Positions 29,572 through 39,712 of a stretch of 64,000 nt of DNA are shown here, piece after piece. The notes under the pieces were generated by a model, which was not told the DNA's origin, made no database searches, and saw only the letters and a program-made list of their open reading frames with translations. A program made the translations under genes and the position numbers. Origin of the DNA: Flavobacteriaceae bacterium F08102 (lineage in GTDB: Bacteria; Bacteroidota; Bacteroidia; Flavobacteriales; Flavobacteriaceae); NCBI GenBank assembly GCA_023015935.1, contig JALKAY010000005.1:1-64000 (forward strand). The letters run 5' to 3'. Each line of letters opens with the position of its first letter. Positions within the stretch are counted from its first letter, which is position 1.

Positions 29572-30192
29572 TTATTGAAAATTATAAAGTTGTAAAGTCA
29601 CTAGCGATGCGAGAACGACAAATAAACACCCTAAAATAAAATTGATGTTTTTGGCTATGAATTGTGCCTTTTTCGTAATCAAACCAGCAAGATTCACATA
29701 AACAAACAACAATAAACCTGCTCCAACCAAGGTTCCTAAGGCAAAAAATGTCATATGAGTGTTATTAAGATTGAGATGACCTTTGGCATTCAAGTAGGTT
29801 GCCATTGCTAAATAAAACGGAATTGAAAGCATGTTTATCGAAGAGAGAAACATCCCTATAAAAAAATCTCCTCCCTTGTACTGTTTAACTTTAATTTCCT
29901 TTGGATAACGTGCTTGATAAAAAAAATAGATGGCTAGCATACTAAAAATTACAACACCCACAATTTTTAAATTGGCAATTATATCGGGGTGTTTATTCAA
30001 ATATTGGGCAAAAAAAACAGCAATAGAAGCTTGTACAAAAACAATTAATGCGGCACCCGATGAAAAGATTAAGCCTTTTCTTTTCCCTTTTTCAATGGTC
30101 ACTTTTACCGCGGTCATGTTAATCATGCCAGGAATTAAGAGGCCTCCAAAGGCTAGGATAAATCCATAGAAAAGATGGGTCAAATAGGTCAT
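29572..30192 (-). CDS. LysE-family transporter
   Basis: An inner-membrane exporter of the LysE/RhtB type, with about six hydrophobic helices over 206 residues. I start at the ATG at 30192 (MTYLTHLFYGFILAFGGLLIPGM), where the first helix with the conserved proline-glycine begins; a start at 30276 would add 28 residues upstream of the promoter element. A TACATTTG box (30208-30201) ends only 8 nt before the ATG, so the leader is very short. The substrate (an amino acid or other small solute) is not deducible. Confidence 0.8.
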   Translation of the reverse strand: MTYLTHLFYGFILAFGGLLIPGMINMTAVKVTIEKGKRKGLIFSSGAALIVFVQASIAVFFAQYLNKHPDIIANLKIVGVVIFSMLAIYFFYQARYPKEIKVKQYKGGDFFIGMFLSSINMLSIPFYLAMATYLNAKGHLNLNNTHMTFFALGTLVGAGLLLFVYVNLAGLITKKAQFIAKNINFILGCLFVVLASLVTLQLYNFQ

Positions 30193-30305
30193 ATTGGGTT
30201 CAAATGTACAAACTAAAATTATTTTTTGGCACGCTAATTGAAAAGTTATTTGCATATCGAAGCCAATAAGTGACACACGACGGCTTCATTACAAACCCAT
30301 TTACG

Positions 30306-30788
30306 ATGAAACAAATTGTATTTTTAATGCTTACCATACTCTTCGTCTTTTCGAATGTAGAAGCACAGTCCACCTCTATGAACGGATTAACCCCTCAACA
30401 AATCTCCTTTGGCAACCCAAAAACAATTGAATTTTCAGAAGAAGGTATCCTTTTTAGGATTCATCCAACTGGCCAAGTGAGTTATGCCATAGAACAAAAG
30501 ATTAAAAAACAGTATGTAAATAAAAATAACAAACGCTATGTACTTCGTGAAAATCCAATTGTTTTTCATAATGTTCATCCCCATCGATCAGCAATCATAA
30601 AAATTGGCCATGTAAGCTTGCGTTACAATCCATTGGGAAAAATTCGTCAAATAGGTTCCGTAAAAATTACTACTCAAGGAAATAGAATTACCAAGGTTGG
30701 TCATTTACAAATTGTATATAATCAACATGGGAAAGTCGCCTATATCGGAGACGTTAAGCGTCTCACAAAAAAATCACCGCATCATTAA
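30306..30788 (+). CDS. Secreted protein of unknown function
   Basis: A 160-residue protein. The signal peptide MKQIVFLMLTILFVFSNVEAQ at the ATG at 30306 decides the start; a longer frame from 30270 overlaps the neighbouring promoter region. The mature part has three similar strand units: AIIKIGHVSLRYNPLGKIRQIG, KITTQGNRITKVGHLQIVYN and QHGKVAYIGDVK. They suggest a small beta-repeat fold. No family is recognised with confidence. A terminator follows 30 nt later. Confidence 0.7.
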   Translation: MKQIVFLMLTILFVFSNVEAQSTSMNGLTPQQISFGNPKTIEFSEEGILFRIHPTGQVSYAIEQKIKKQYVNKNNKRYVLRENPIVFHNVHPHRSAIIKIGHVSLRYNPLGKIRQIGSVKITTQGNRITKVGHLQIVYNQHGKVAYIGDVKRLTKKSPHH

Positions 30789-30816
30789 AATTTGAAGAAG
30801 AGGAAGTTTGATGAAG

Positions 30817-30850
30817 AAAATCCCGTGCTCCTCATGAGCCGGGATTTTTT
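30817..30850 (+). terminator. Intrinsic terminator of the small secreted protein gene
   Basis: AAATCCCG/CGGGATTT plus GCTC/GAGC form a stem with a one-base bulge and a short loop, followed by six T. It overlaps the tail of the convergent flippase transcript and may act for both. Confidence 0.8.
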
Positions 30851-30854
30851 AGTA

Positions 30855-32312
30855 TTACGTTTTTTTTAGGGATGTCAATGCCTTTGTTATATCTTCAGAT
30901 AATTTAAACCTATACACTGCCCAACCATACACTAATGTGATTAGAACACTTTTACACAAAATATTTACCATAGGGTTAAACGGAAATTTTACAAGGTAAA
31001 AAACTCCAAAAAGCACGCCAATAATTCCAAGTAAAATTCCACTGTGTTTTGTTAACGGCTGTAAACCCATTTTTTTATAGACATAATAGCCTTTTATTAC
31101 GCTAAATACAAATACAACGAGTAAGGTAGCCAATGCAGCTCCATTTATCCCCATCAATTGAATGAGCCAACGGTTCATAAAAATAACACTTAGCGCCATC
31201 GCTAATGAAAAATAGAAAAACATTCGGTAATAGATAGAATTTGTTAAAATAGCCCCATTAGCCCCCAATAATAACTTGATTAATTCTGCTGTAGAAATTA
31301 TTAGGACAATGATCGTTCCTACTTGATAAGAAGGTTTATCTATGATTAGGTACAAGTCACTCACATTAAGATTAATTAATAAAAATAGTAACCCTCCAAC
31401 CACGGTCAGTGTAATTGAACTTTTTTTATACAATTCATCAACTTCATCCATCTTTTGCGCATTCAGCGCTTTCGCAGTAATGGGTGTTAAAATCTGATTC
31501 ATTGCTCTGGCAGGAATAGCTGTCACAGAAGCAATATAAACCCCTACTGCATAATAAGCCACTTCAGCTATTAATTCAATTTGAGGTATCATAAACTTAT
31601 CAATCTCGAGTAAGATGGTACTTGCTGACCCTGCAAGGATAATATAAAATGAATAATTCAATAATTCACGAAAGTTCTCTGGGATACGTAACGAAAAATG
31701 AGGTTGGTACACAGAAAACGCATAGATCATCATAATGAAGGTTCTTATTCCATAAACTACAACCAAGGCAATTACAAACTGATTGGGTGTCAAGATATCA
31801 AAAGAAATGCCTATTAGTAATAAGCTGGTACACACCCGGGCAAATATCTCCTTGATGAAGTTCCCAAAAACAGATTTCATTTGCACTTTACTAAAAGCAT
31901 AGAAAATCTCAAAATAGCCCATAAACACCCCTGTAATAAAAATGAATACGGTGTAACTTTCAATGATTGCATTCTTTTGTGACAACCAAGTGGCAATACT
32001 TTGATAAGCTAGGCTTCCTATTAAACTCAATGGAATAATCACCAATAAAGGCAAAACGAGTACAGTGGTTAGAAAAGCATCCTTTTCTTGTTTAGACTGA
32101 TAACTGCTAAAAAATTTTATGATGGTGTGCTGCATTCCCAGCACTAAAATGGGCATCAGAATATTTGCCGCAGAAAGCATAAAAGTTACAAGTCCAAAAT
32201 ATGATTCTTCTAAAAAATGGGTATATAAAAACAGGACGTTGATTCCACCAATTCCAAATCCCAAAAACAGGATGATGGTATTGATTAACGATTGTTTATA
32301 GACAATTCCCAT
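30855..32312 (-). CDS. Polysaccharide-type flippase (MOP superfamily)
   Basis: A 485-residue inner-membrane protein with 12-14 predicted helices. The N-terminus (YKQSLINTIILFLGFGIGGINVLFLY) and the central LLEIDKFMIPQ segment fit Wzx-like oligosaccharide flippases of the MOP superfamily. No glycosyltransferase genes adjoin, so its substrate (lipid-linked sugar or precursor) is open. Its start codon directly follows the stop of the MATE gene, so the two multidrug/oligosaccharide-lipid exporters form an operon. Confidence 0.85.
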   Translation of the reverse strand: MGIVYKQSLINTIILFLGFGIGGINVLFLYTHFLEESYFGLVTFMLSAANILMPILVLGMQHTIIKFFSSYQSKQEKDAFLTTVLVLPLLVIIPLSLIGSLAYQSIATWLSQKNAIIESYTVFIFITGVFMGYFEIFYAFSKVQMKSVFGNFIKEIFARVCTSLLLIGISFDILTPNQFVIALVVVYGIRTFIMMIYAFSVYQPHFSLRIPENFRELLNYSFYIILAGSASTILLEIDKFMIPQIELIAEVAYYAVGVYIASVTAIPARAMNQILTPITAKALNAQKMDEVDELYKKSSITLTVVGGLLFLLINLNVSDLYLIIDKPSYQVGTIIVLIISTAELIKLLLGANGAILTNSIYYRMFFYFSLAMALSVIFMNRWLIQLMGINGAALATLLVVFVFSVIKGYYVYKKMGLQPLTKHSGILLGIIGVLFGVFYLVKFPFNPMVNILCKSVLITLVYGWAVYRFKLSEDITKALTSLKKT

Positions 32313-33686
32313 TTATGAAATTCGGATTAACTTTTTGGTCAAATAATTAAATCGAAAATACAACAAAATAGCAGAAATGGTTAACCCTACCAAAAGGCCT
32401 ATCCATATCCCTGTACTCCCAAGAGCCGATTCTTTTCCTAAAAAGAACGAAGTTGGAAAACCTATTACCCAATAAGCAATAAAGGTAATTAAGGTCGGAA
32501 TTTTAACATCTTGCATTCCGCGTAATGCACCGAGCACAACAACTTGAACTCCATCAGAAATTTGAAAAACAGCGGCAACAATGAGTAACTTAGCGGCTAT
32601 TAAAATTACTTCAGCATTATCTACTTGATTGAAAACATCGGTTTCATCGAGATACAATTTTGGCAAATCATTGTGAAAAATTGTAAAAACGAGAGCAAAA
32701 ATAATATCTAGAAAAAAGGTTAACAAAAATATTGAAAAAGCAATACGTCTTAACTCTTTAAAGTTTCGCAGACCTTTTTGATTTCCAACTCTTATCATTG
32801 CCGTTACGCTTAAGCCCATAGCCACCATAAAAGTCATCGAAGACAAATTTAATGCAATCTGATTGGCAGCTTGAGGGTTACTTCCCAAAACACCTGACAA
32901 CCATATGGCTCCAGTAAAAATAGCGACTTCAAAAAACATTTGCATGGCTGAAGGAAATCCTAAACTGACAATTTTTTTTAACATTCGCTTATTCAGATTT
33001 GTCAGTTTAAATCGCTCAAAATAAGGTTTAAACTTTTCTTTTGATTTTAATAACCACCAAATATAAAGCAACATGATTACTCTAGAGGTTAGGGTTCCTA
33101 TTGCAGCACCTAAAATGCCCATTTCAGGAAAACCAAACTTCCCGAAAATTAACACATAATTCAAAAACACATTGACCACGTTTGCTACAATGGTTGCGTA
33201 CATTGAATATTTGGTTTCTGATAGTCCATCTGCAAATTGTTTAAAGCCTTGAAACATGACTAAAGGTACAAGTGAAAAAGCGACTAAATTCAAGTAAGGC
33301 ATAGCCAAAGCAACCACCTCTTCAGGTTGACTCATCTTATACATTAATGGCTTAATTAACAACACTGCTAAAAAAAGAGCCACTCCAAGTATGGCACACA
33401 GAAAAAGACCTTGATTAAATACTGTTTTACCTTTAGATATATTTTTTTCCCCATCAGATTCAGCTATGAGTGGGGTTATTGCCGTTGAAAAACCAATCCC
33501 AATTGACATGGCAATGAATACGAAACTGTTACCTAAAGATACGGCTGCCAATTCAGTCGGACCTATTTGTCCCACCATGATATTATCAATTAAGCTCACT
33601 AGGGTATGTCCAATCATCCCTAACATCACAGGATAGGCTAGCTTTAGGTTGTACCTAAATTCAGAAGTATAACTTTTAAGATTCAA
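32313..33686 (-). CDS. MATE-family efflux transporter
   Basis: A 12-helix Na+- or H+-driven exporter of the MATE family. LAYPVMLGMIGHTLVSLIDNIMVGQIG is the typical first helix pair, and the second half repeats it (LGFPSAMQMFFEVAIFTGAIWLSG). The frame can be read from a TTG at 33713, but this TTG is the last part of a TACCTTTG promoter element, so I start at TTG 33686 (MNLKSYTSEFRYNLKL, 457 residues), which also matches the usual family N-terminus. The substrate is unknown. Confidence 0.88.
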   Translation of the reverse strand: MNLKSYTSEFRYNLKLAYPVMLGMIGHTLVSLIDNIMVGQIGPTELAAVSLGNSFVFIAMSIGIGFSTAITPLIAESDGEKNISKGKTVFNQGLFLCAILGVALFLAVLLIKPLMYKMSQPEEVVALAMPYLNLVAFSLVPLVMFQGFKQFADGLSETKYSMYATIVANVVNVFLNYVLIFGKFGFPEMGILGAAIGTLTSRVIMLLYIWWLLKSKEKFKPYFERFKLTNLNKRMLKKIVSLGFPSAMQMFFEVAIFTGAIWLSGVLGSNPQAANQIALNLSSMTFMVAMGLSVTAMIRVGNQKGLRNFKELRRIAFSIFLLTFFLDIIFALVFTIFHNDLPKLYLDETDVFNQVDNAEVILIAAKLLIVAAVFQISDGVQVVVLGALRGMQDVKIPTLITFIAYWVIGFPTSFFLGKESALGSTGIWIGLLVGLTISAILLYFRFNYLTKKLIRIS

Positions 33687-33710
33687 TTTGATTTTATTGT
33701 GTTTTGGCTG

Positions 33711-33718
33711 CAAAGGTA
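33711..33718 (-). promoter_or_regulatory. -7 element of the MATE-flippase operon
   Basis: TACCTTTG on the minus strand, 24 nt before the chosen start and overlapping the first in-frame TTG. The remaining sequence up to the CAP gene (33719-34005) is AT-rich and shows no gene. Confidence 0.5.
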
Positions 33719-34005
33719 ACAGATTTTACCACAGCAAATTCAGCTTATATTTACAGAAGTATTATCTTTTCTTCACGAAGCAATTCACAAAAAGCGCTTC
33801 TTTTAAATTTTCCTAATACGATACATTAAAAAAGAAGAAGTTCAAAAAATTTAACATAGGATTCAGTCATAAAATTAAGATAACGTCCACACACCCCTTC
33901 AAATTCACTTTGTTTAAAAACGAACTAACCAGCTATGGAATAGTGTTTTACAATAAAAATCAAATCAGCTTGTTATATATATTAACCAAACATAAAAAAC
34001 TCAAC

Positions 34006-34479
34006 TTGAAAAAACTTACTTACCTATTCCTTTTACCCCTCTTTTTCACGATCTCTTGTAGTGAAGACCACACGAATTTGGATGAACAATTGTTTCACAC
34101 CGAATCATCAACAATTACCAATGACATTCTTAAATTAATAAACAAACATAGAGAAATTAATGGATTACATACCTTAAAAAGAAATGCTACTGCAGACAAA
34201 CTCGCCGAAAATCACAATAAATATATGATTGCCAACGATGTCGTAAATCACGATCATTTTAATGAAAGAGCCAGCGCCTTACGAAAAGATGAACAAGCCA
34301 AAGGGGTTGGAGAAAATGTGGCTTGGGGATATAAAGATGCCCAGCAAGTTGTGAATGCTTGGTTAGATAGCCCAGGACATAAAGCTAATATAGAAGGAGA
34401 TTTTACCAATTCAGGACTTTCGGCCATGAAAGACGACAATGGCACCTATTATTTTACACATCTTTTTTATAAAAATTAA
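34006..34479 (+). CDS. CAP-domain (SCP/PR-1-like) lipoprotein
   Basis: A 157-residue lipoprotein. Starting at TTG 34006 gives MKKLTYLFLLPLFFTISCS, a lipoprotein signal with the lipidated cysteine at residue 18; the frame extended upstream to 33910 has no sensible N-terminus. The CAP domain shows NKHREINGLHTLKRNATADKLAENH, HDHFNERASALR, GENVAWGYKDAQQVVNAWLDSPGHKANI and FTHLFYKN. The His and Glu residues of the CAP cleft are present. The role of bacterial CAP proteins is unclear. Confidence 0.85.
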   Translation: MKKLTYLFLLPLFFTISCSEDHTNLDEQLFHTESSTITNDILKLINKHREINGLHTLKRNATADKLAENHNKYMIANDVVNHDHFNERASALRKDEQAKGVGENVAWGYKDAQQVVNAWLDSPGHKANIEGDFTNSGLSAMKDDNGTYYFTHLFYKN

Positions 34480-34520
34480 AAGAATTTAAAGGAACAACGA
34501 GACCGTAGACTGTATTCCAT

Positions 34521-34554
34521 AAAAAAAGACAGCCATTTAGGCTGTCTTTTTTTT
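34521..34554. terminator. Bidirectional terminator between the CAP gene and dnaK
   Basis: AAAAAAGACAGCC and GGCTGTCTTTTTT form a long perfect stem with a 5-nt loop and T tracts on both strands. It sits between the convergent CAP and dnaK genes. Confidence 0.92.
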
Positions 34555-34569
34555 AAAACTGTGTGGTAA

Positions 34570-36483
34570 TTAGTCTTCTTTGACTTCTTCAAAATCTACA
34601 TCTTGCACATCATCACCATCTGCCGCACCTCCAGCCTCTGCACTTGCTCCAGCTGCACCAGCTCCATTAGCTTGTGCTTCTTGTTGAGCTTTGTAAATAT
34701 CTTCAGAAGCAACTTTCCACGCTTCATTAATTTTTGCCATCGCGGCATCAATCTCTTCAACATTTTTAGCCTCATGTGCCTTCTTCAATTCAGCAAGACT
34801 TGCTTCGATGGGACCTTTTTTATCCGCTGATAATTTATCGCCAAATTCTTTCAATTGTTTTTCTGTCTGAAAAATCATTGTATCGGCACTGTTAATTTTA
34901 TCAACTAACTCTTTGGCTTTTCTATCGCTTTCGGCATTTGCCTCAGCATCTGCTTTCATTTTTTTGATTTCTTCTTCTGTTAAACCTGAAGAAGCTTCAA
35001 TACGAATATTGTGTTCTTTACCTGTTCCTTTATCTTTTGCTGAAACATTGATAATTCCATTCGCATCAATATCAAAAGTAACTTCAATTTGAGGTACACC
35101 TCTTGGTGCAGGTGGTATTCCATCTAAATGAAAACGTCCAATGGTTTTATTGTCAACAGCCATAGGTCGCTCCCCTTGTAATACGTGAATTTCAACAGAA
35201 GGCTGGTTATCAGCCGCTGTAGAAAATATTTGTGATTTCTTCGTAGGAATTGTTGTATTCGCCTCAATTAATTTGGTCATGACATTTCCCATAGTCTCAA
35301 TACCAAGCGATAATGGTGTAACGTCTAATAACAACACATCTTTCACATCACCTGTCAATACACCCCCTTGAATGGCAGCTCCCACAGCTACAACCTCATC
35401 AGGGTTTACTCCTTTATGTGGATCTTTACCGAAAAATGATTTTACTTCTTCTTGAATTCTTGGAATTCTCGTTGATCCTCCTACTAATATTACTTCATCA
35501 ATATCTGAAGTAGTTAAATCTGCGTCTTTTAATGCTTTGCTCACAGGATCCATTGATCTTTTCACTAGGCTATCTGCTAATTTTTCAAAAGCAGCACGTG
35601 TCAACGTTTTCACCAAGTGCTTAGGACCACTAGCAGTAGCAGTAACGTATGGTAAATTAACTTCTGTTTGTGTACTTGAAGAAAGCTCTATTTTGGCTTT
35701 TTCAGCAGCTTCTTTTAACCGTTGTAAAGCCATTGGATCTTTTCGCAAATCAATACCTTCTTCTTTGTTAAATTCATCTGCTAACCAATCAATAATTACT
35801 TGGTCAAAATCATCTCCACCTAAATGGGTATCTCCATTCGTAGACAATACTTCAAAGACACCGTCTCCAATTTCCAAAATAGAAATATCAAAAGTACCTC
35901 CTCCTAAATCATACACTGCAATTTTTTTGTCAGCACCTGATTTATCTAATCCATATGCCAAAGCAGCAGCTGTTGGCTCATTGATAATTCTGCTTACTTT
36001 TAATCCGGCAATTTCACCAGCTTCCTTTGTCGCTTGACGTTGTGAATCATTAAAATAAGCTGGCACAGTAATTACAGCTTCCTTTACTTCTTGACCTAGG
36101 TAATCCTCAGCCGTTTTTTTCATTTTTTGCAACACCATCGCAGAAATTTCCTGCGGAGTATACATTCTTCCGTCAATGTCTACTCGAGGAGTATCATTGT
36201 CACCTTTAACTACTTTATACGGAACTCGTTCAGCTTCTTCCTTTGATTCTGAATACTTATTCCCCATAAAACGCTTAATAGAAGAAACTGTTTTGGTAGG
36301 GTTTGTTACCGCTTGACGTTTCGCTGGATCACCAACCTTACGTTCACCTCCGTCAACAAAAGCGACGATCGATGGAGTTGTTCTCTTTCCTTCTGAATTA
36401 GGTATAACAACTGGTTCATTCCCTTCCATTACAGAAACACATGAATTTGTTGTTCCTAAATCTATTCCGATTATTTTACTCAT
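34570..36483 (-). CDS. dnaK: Molecular chaperone DnaK (Hsp70)
   Basis: The ATP-dependent chaperone. The 637-residue protein begins [16 protein letters not shown] and carries the ATPase signatures [15 protein letters not shown] and [15 protein letters not shown]. The substrate-binding domain starts near 390 ([16 protein letters not shown]). The C-terminal tail is Gly/Ala-rich and ends [13 protein letters not shown]. grpE and dnaJ are not adjacent. The upstream region carries palindromes that may be heat-shock control sites. Confidence 0.98.
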   Translation of the reverse strand: MSKIIGIDLGTTNSCVSVMEGNEPVVIPNSEGKRTTPSIVAFVDGGERKVGDPAKRQAVTNPTKTVSSIKRFMGNKYSESKEEAERVPYKVVKGDNDTPRVDIDGRMYTPQEISAMVLQKMKKTAEDYLGQEVKEAVITVPAYFNDSQRQATKEAGEIAGLKVSRIINEPTAAALAYGLDKSGADKKIAVYDLGGGTFDISILEIGDGVFEVLSTNGDTHLGGDDFDQVIIDWLADEFNKEEGIDLRKDPMALQRLKEAAEKAKIELSSSTQTEVNLPYVTATASGPKHLVKTLTRAAFEKLADSLVKRSMDPVSKALKDADLTTSDIDEVILVGGSTRIPRIQEEVKSFFGKDPHKGVNPDEVVAVGAAIQGGVLTGDVKDVLLLDVTPLSLGIETMGNVMTKLIEANTTIPTKKSQIFSTAADNQPSVEIHVLQGERPMAVDNKTIGRFHLDGIPPAPRGVPQIEVTFDIDANGIINVSAKDKGTGKEHNIRIEASSGLTEEEIKKMKADAEANAESDRKAKELVDKINSADTMIFQTEKQLKEFGDKLSADKKGPIEASLAELKKAHEAKNVEEIDAAMAKINEAWKVASEDIYKAQQEAQANGAGAAGASAEAGGAADGDDVQDVDFEEVKED

Positions 36484-36539
36484 AATGTGTATTTAGATTT
36501 CTGATTTTTAATTTTACATTCAGTTAATGTCAATCATTA

Positions 36540-36601
36540 TGCCAATTGGCAAAAGTCATTTTTTTTGTCAGTTTACGTCCGATGAAAATGACATTGTGTC
36601 A
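36540..36601. promoter_or_regulatory. Palindromic control region upstream of dnaK
   Basis: On the minus strand a near-consensus -7 box (GACTTTTG, 36557-36550) overlaps the perfect palindrome TGCCAATTGGCA (36540-36551). Further upstream lie a single TGTCA (36566-36570) and the perfect inverted repeat TGACA-TTG-TGTCA (36589-36601). The arrangement suggests regulated, possibly heat-induced transcription of dnaK, but it could also serve the divergent sdaA. No CIRCE element is present. Confidence 0.4.
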
Positions 36602-36688
36602 CATTAAAGCCTTTCGATAAAAATTATCCAATACGATGTCGGCTATTTCGTCTTATTTAATATTTTAGCTAAAATTAAAAATGAATGA

Positions 36689-38110
36689 ATGGAGAGTATT
36701 AGTGTTTTTGATATGTTGAAAATTGGGATTGGCCCTTCAAGTTCACATACCTTAGGTCCGTGGCGAGCTGCAGAACGATGGATCAATGAATTAAAATCCC
36801 AAAATATACTTAAAGAGGTTACACATATTAACGTAGATTTATACGGTTCTCTTTCTCTTACCGGGAAAGGACATGCAACAGACCTTGCGGTCATTTTAGG
36901 ATTGACCGGAAGTGATCCTGAAACAATTCCTATTGATCAAATTACTGTCTTAATTGATCGTGTAAAAGAAAAAAAAAGCCTTAATTTCAACGGTGAGAAC
37001 GAAATTGATTTTGACTGGGAAACGGACATTAATTTTCATCGAAAATTCTTACCTTTTCACGCCAATGGATTGAGTTTTACGGCCATTACAAACCATAAGA
37101 AAATAAAATCAACGTATTATTCAATTGGTGGTGGATTTGTGGTTAAAGAGGAGCGAAAAAATGCCAAGAAAAATCTCGAAATTTTCAAGAACTTCCCTTA
37201 TCCCATCCGAAATGGAGCTGATTTACTCAATTATTGTAAAGAATTAAACATCAGTATTTCTCAACTCGTCGCCCTCAATGAAGAATCCTTGAGATCAAAA
37301 AGTGAAATTGATCATCAAATCGAACGAATTTGGCATTGTATGTTATCGTGTATGTATATCGGCTGTCACACAGAAGGTAATTTACCTGGTGGCTTAAACG
37401 TTCGTAGACGCGCGTTTGATATTCATCAAAAATTAATGCATCAGGATTCCTACAACAATGAACATGAATGGCTTGAAGCCATCCGACATACCGAAGTTAA
37501 ATTTCGTCAAATTTTCAAATGGGTTAGTTGTTTTGCCCTAAGTGTAAACGAAGTAAATGCATCATTAGGGAGGGTCGTTACAGCACCAACCAATGGCAGT
37601 GCTGGAGTCATTCCCGCCGTCTTAATGTATTATTTAACCATCGAAAATCACCAAGGCGGATTCGAAGAAATTAAACAATTTCTATTTGTAGCTGGTGAAA
37701 TTGGCAGTATCTTTAAAAAAGGAGCCACCATCTCAGCGGCCATGGGAGGCTGTCAAGCTGAAATAGGCGTTTCGTCAGCCATGGCTGCCGGTGCCTTATG
37801 TGAATTAATGGGAGGCACCCCTGAACAAGTGGTCACTGCGGCTGAAATTGCGATGGAACACCACTTAGGACTTACTTGTGATCCCATTGCCGGATTGGTA
37901 CAAATTCCATGTATAGAGCGCAATTCCATGGGAGCCATAAAAGCAATTCACGCGGCTGAACTCGCCCTTGAAACAGATCCGAAACAAGCCATCGTTTCAC
38001 TAGACTCCGTTGTTGACACCATGTGGAAAACCGCCTTAGATATGCATGCTAAATACAAAGAAACTTCAGAAGGTGGTCTGGCAGTAACTGTTGGTCTAAC
38101 TGATTGCTAA
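36689..38110 (+). CDS. sdaA: L-serine ammonia-lyase, iron-sulfur type
   Basis: It converts L-serine to pyruvate and ammonia. The 473-residue single-chain form fuses the beta (N-terminal) and alpha (C-terminal) parts. The beginning [24 protein letters not shown] is typical. The cysteines of the 4Fe-4S cluster are visible in [16 protein letters not shown] and IPCIERN. It is divergent from dnaK, and only 4 nt separate it from the next gene. No TANNTTTG element is obvious upstream. Confidence 0.95.
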   Translation: MESISVFDMLKIGIGPSSSHTLGPWRAAERWINELKSQNILKEVTHINVDLYGSLSLTGKGHATDLAVILGLTGSDPETIPIDQITVLIDRVKEKKSLNFNGENEIDFDWETDINFHRKFLPFHANGLSFTAITNHKKIKSTYYSIGGGFVVKEERKNAKKNLEIFKNFPYPIRNGADLLNYCKELNISISQLVALNEESLRSKSEIDHQIERIWHCMLSCMYIGCHTEGNLPGGLNVRRRAFDIHQKLMHQDSYNNEHEWLEAIRHTEVKFRQIFKWVSCFALSVNEVNASLGRVVTAPTNGSAGVIPAVLMYYLTIENHQGGFEEIKQFLFVAGEIGSIFKKGATISAAMGGCQAEIGVSSAMAAGALCELMGGTPEQVVTAAEIAMEHHLGLTCDPIAGLVQIPCIERNSMGAIKAIHAAELALETDPKQAIVSLDSVVDTMWKTALDMHAKYKETSEGGLAVTVGLTDC

Positions 38111-38114
38111 AGGA

Positions 38115-39632
38115 ATGAAATTCATAAACACCCTTATTTTTACACTCGTCACCTTGCCACTTGGTCACTTTCAATCACATGCTCAAGAATTACCTCGTGA
38201 ATTTAGAGGGGTGTGGATTGCAACCGTTGAAAATATTGATTGGCCTAGTGCAAAAAACCTCAGTAGCGAACAGCAACAAAAGGAAATCATAGCATATCTC
38301 GACTTTTTTAAATCGTTAAATTTCAATGCCATTATTTTTCAAGTTCGACCTGCTGCGGATGCTTTCTATCATTCTCAATTTGAACCATGGTCTGAATGGC
38401 TCTCAGGAACTCAAGGAACGGCACCGACCCCCTATTATGACCCATTGGCTTTTATCATTGAAGAGACCCATAAAAGAGGCATGGAATTCCATGCATGGAT
38501 GAATCCATACCGCGCTATCGTTAACAATAGCAAACTCGACAAAACACCTTTACAACAAGAGCATCCTAACTGGTTTTTAACATACGGTAATACCGTATAC
38601 TTTGACCCAGGTAATCCAGCGGTTCGAAAGTACACCACTAAAATTGTTGCAGATTTAGTACAAAATTACAATATCGATGCCGTCCATTTTGACGACTATT
38701 TCTACCCATATACAATTGCAGACACTCCCTTTCCTGATGAGAACTCATTTAAAAAATTTGGTGGATCTTTTTATCCAGATCAACTTGCTGATTGGCGTCG
38801 ATCCAATGTAAATGAAATTATCTTAGATCTTCGGACCAAAATAAAATCAATAAAACCTTGGGTTCAATTTGGAATAAGCCCATTTGGTGTATGGCGAAAT
38901 AAAAGTGTAGATGCGAGTGGCTCTGACACTAAAGCTGGACAAACTAATTATGACGATTTATATGCCGATATCGTCTTATGGCTAAAAAACGGATGGCTCG
39001 ATTATGTCTTACCTCAAATATATTGGCATATTGGATTTGATTTAGCTGATTATGCCACCGTAGCGAGCTGGTGGAATGCCCATAGCTATGGAACCAACCT
39101 CTATATTGGGCATGCTATGTATCGACAAGCCCGAGCTGCGGACAAACCTTGGAAAGAAAAAAACCCGTCAGAAATTCAAAAACAATTAAATTTCAATAAA
39201 ACCTTATCAAACATCAAAGGGTCCGCCTTTTTCAGTGCGAATAGTTTTATGCACCCTAAATTTAATTTAACAAAGATTCTAAAACAACGCTACTACGCTC
39301 ACCCCCTACCACCTCCCTCATCTCAAAGCAATAATGGTCTTGCCCCAGAAGCCGTACAACAGCTAAAACTCACAAAACTCAAACGAAAAAAATATGCTTT
39401 ATCCTGGAATATCGTACCAGAAAACGAATCAAAAATAGCCGTAAAATTTTTAGTATTTCAATTTCATAAAAACGACACCATCAACCTTCAAGATCCAAAA
39501 AACCTCATTGCCCTAACAGGAGAAAATGAACTATTATTTACAAAAAAATCTCTCAAAGAAAAGGGAGCCATATTTGTTATTATCCCTGTAAATCGTCAAA
39601 ATCTATTGGGGAAAGAAGTTATTTTAAAATAA
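38115..39632 (+). CDS. Secreted family-10-like glycosyl hydrolase (GHL10/DUF187)
   Basis: A 505-residue exported protein with a signal peptide (about 1-24, ending SHAQ). The GHL10 (UPF0748) TIM-barrel begins at ELPREFRGVWIATVENIDWPS and shows IIFQVRPAADAFY, MEFHAWMNPYRA, VHFDDYFYPY and the QFGISPFGVWRN block. Its acidic residues in the HFDDYFYP and related loops are the likely catalytic ones. The C-terminal 110 residues look like a small beta-sandwich. Family members are thought to act on cell-wall or exopolysaccharide glycans. It lies 4 nt behind sdaA. Confidence 0.85.
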   Translation: MKFINTLIFTLVTLPLGHFQSHAQELPREFRGVWIATVENIDWPSAKNLSSEQQQKEIIAYLDFFKSLNFNAIIFQVRPAADAFYHSQFEPWSEWLSGTQGTAPTPYYDPLAFIIEETHKRGMEFHAWMNPYRAIVNNSKLDKTPLQQEHPNWFLTYGNTVYFDPGNPAVRKYTTKIVADLVQNYNIDAVHFDDYFYPYTIADTPFPDENSFKKFGGSFYPDQLADWRRSNVNEIILDLRTKIKSIKPWVQFGISPFGVWRNKSVDASGSDTKAGQTNYDDLYADIVLWLKNGWLDYVLPQIYWHIGFDLADYATVASWWNAHSYGTNLYIGHAMYRQARAADKPWKEKNPSEIQKQLNFNKTLSNIKGSAFFSANSFMHPKFNLTKILKQRYYAHPLPPPSSQSNNGLAPEAVQQLKLTKLKRKKYALSWNIVPENESKIAVKFLVFQFHKNDTINLQDPKNLIALTGENELLFTKKSLKEKGAIFVIIPVNRQNLLGKEVILK

Positions 39633-39712
39633 ACTAGGGTATACCAACCTACCTCATCGTTGAGGTGTAGCTAATCAACGCTGGAAAATAATCTTTAACT
39701 ATTAATAAAAAA

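Noticed and set aside
30855-33686. Possible polysaccharide biosynthesis locus around the flippase
   Set aside because: No glycosyltransferase or polymerase genes adjoin; the two transporters stand alone.
36541-36560. Sigma-54 type promoter upstream of dnaK (TTGGCAT-N-TTGAC)
   Set aside because: The GG-N10-GC rule is broken (GA instead of GC), and the pattern is explained by the palindromes.
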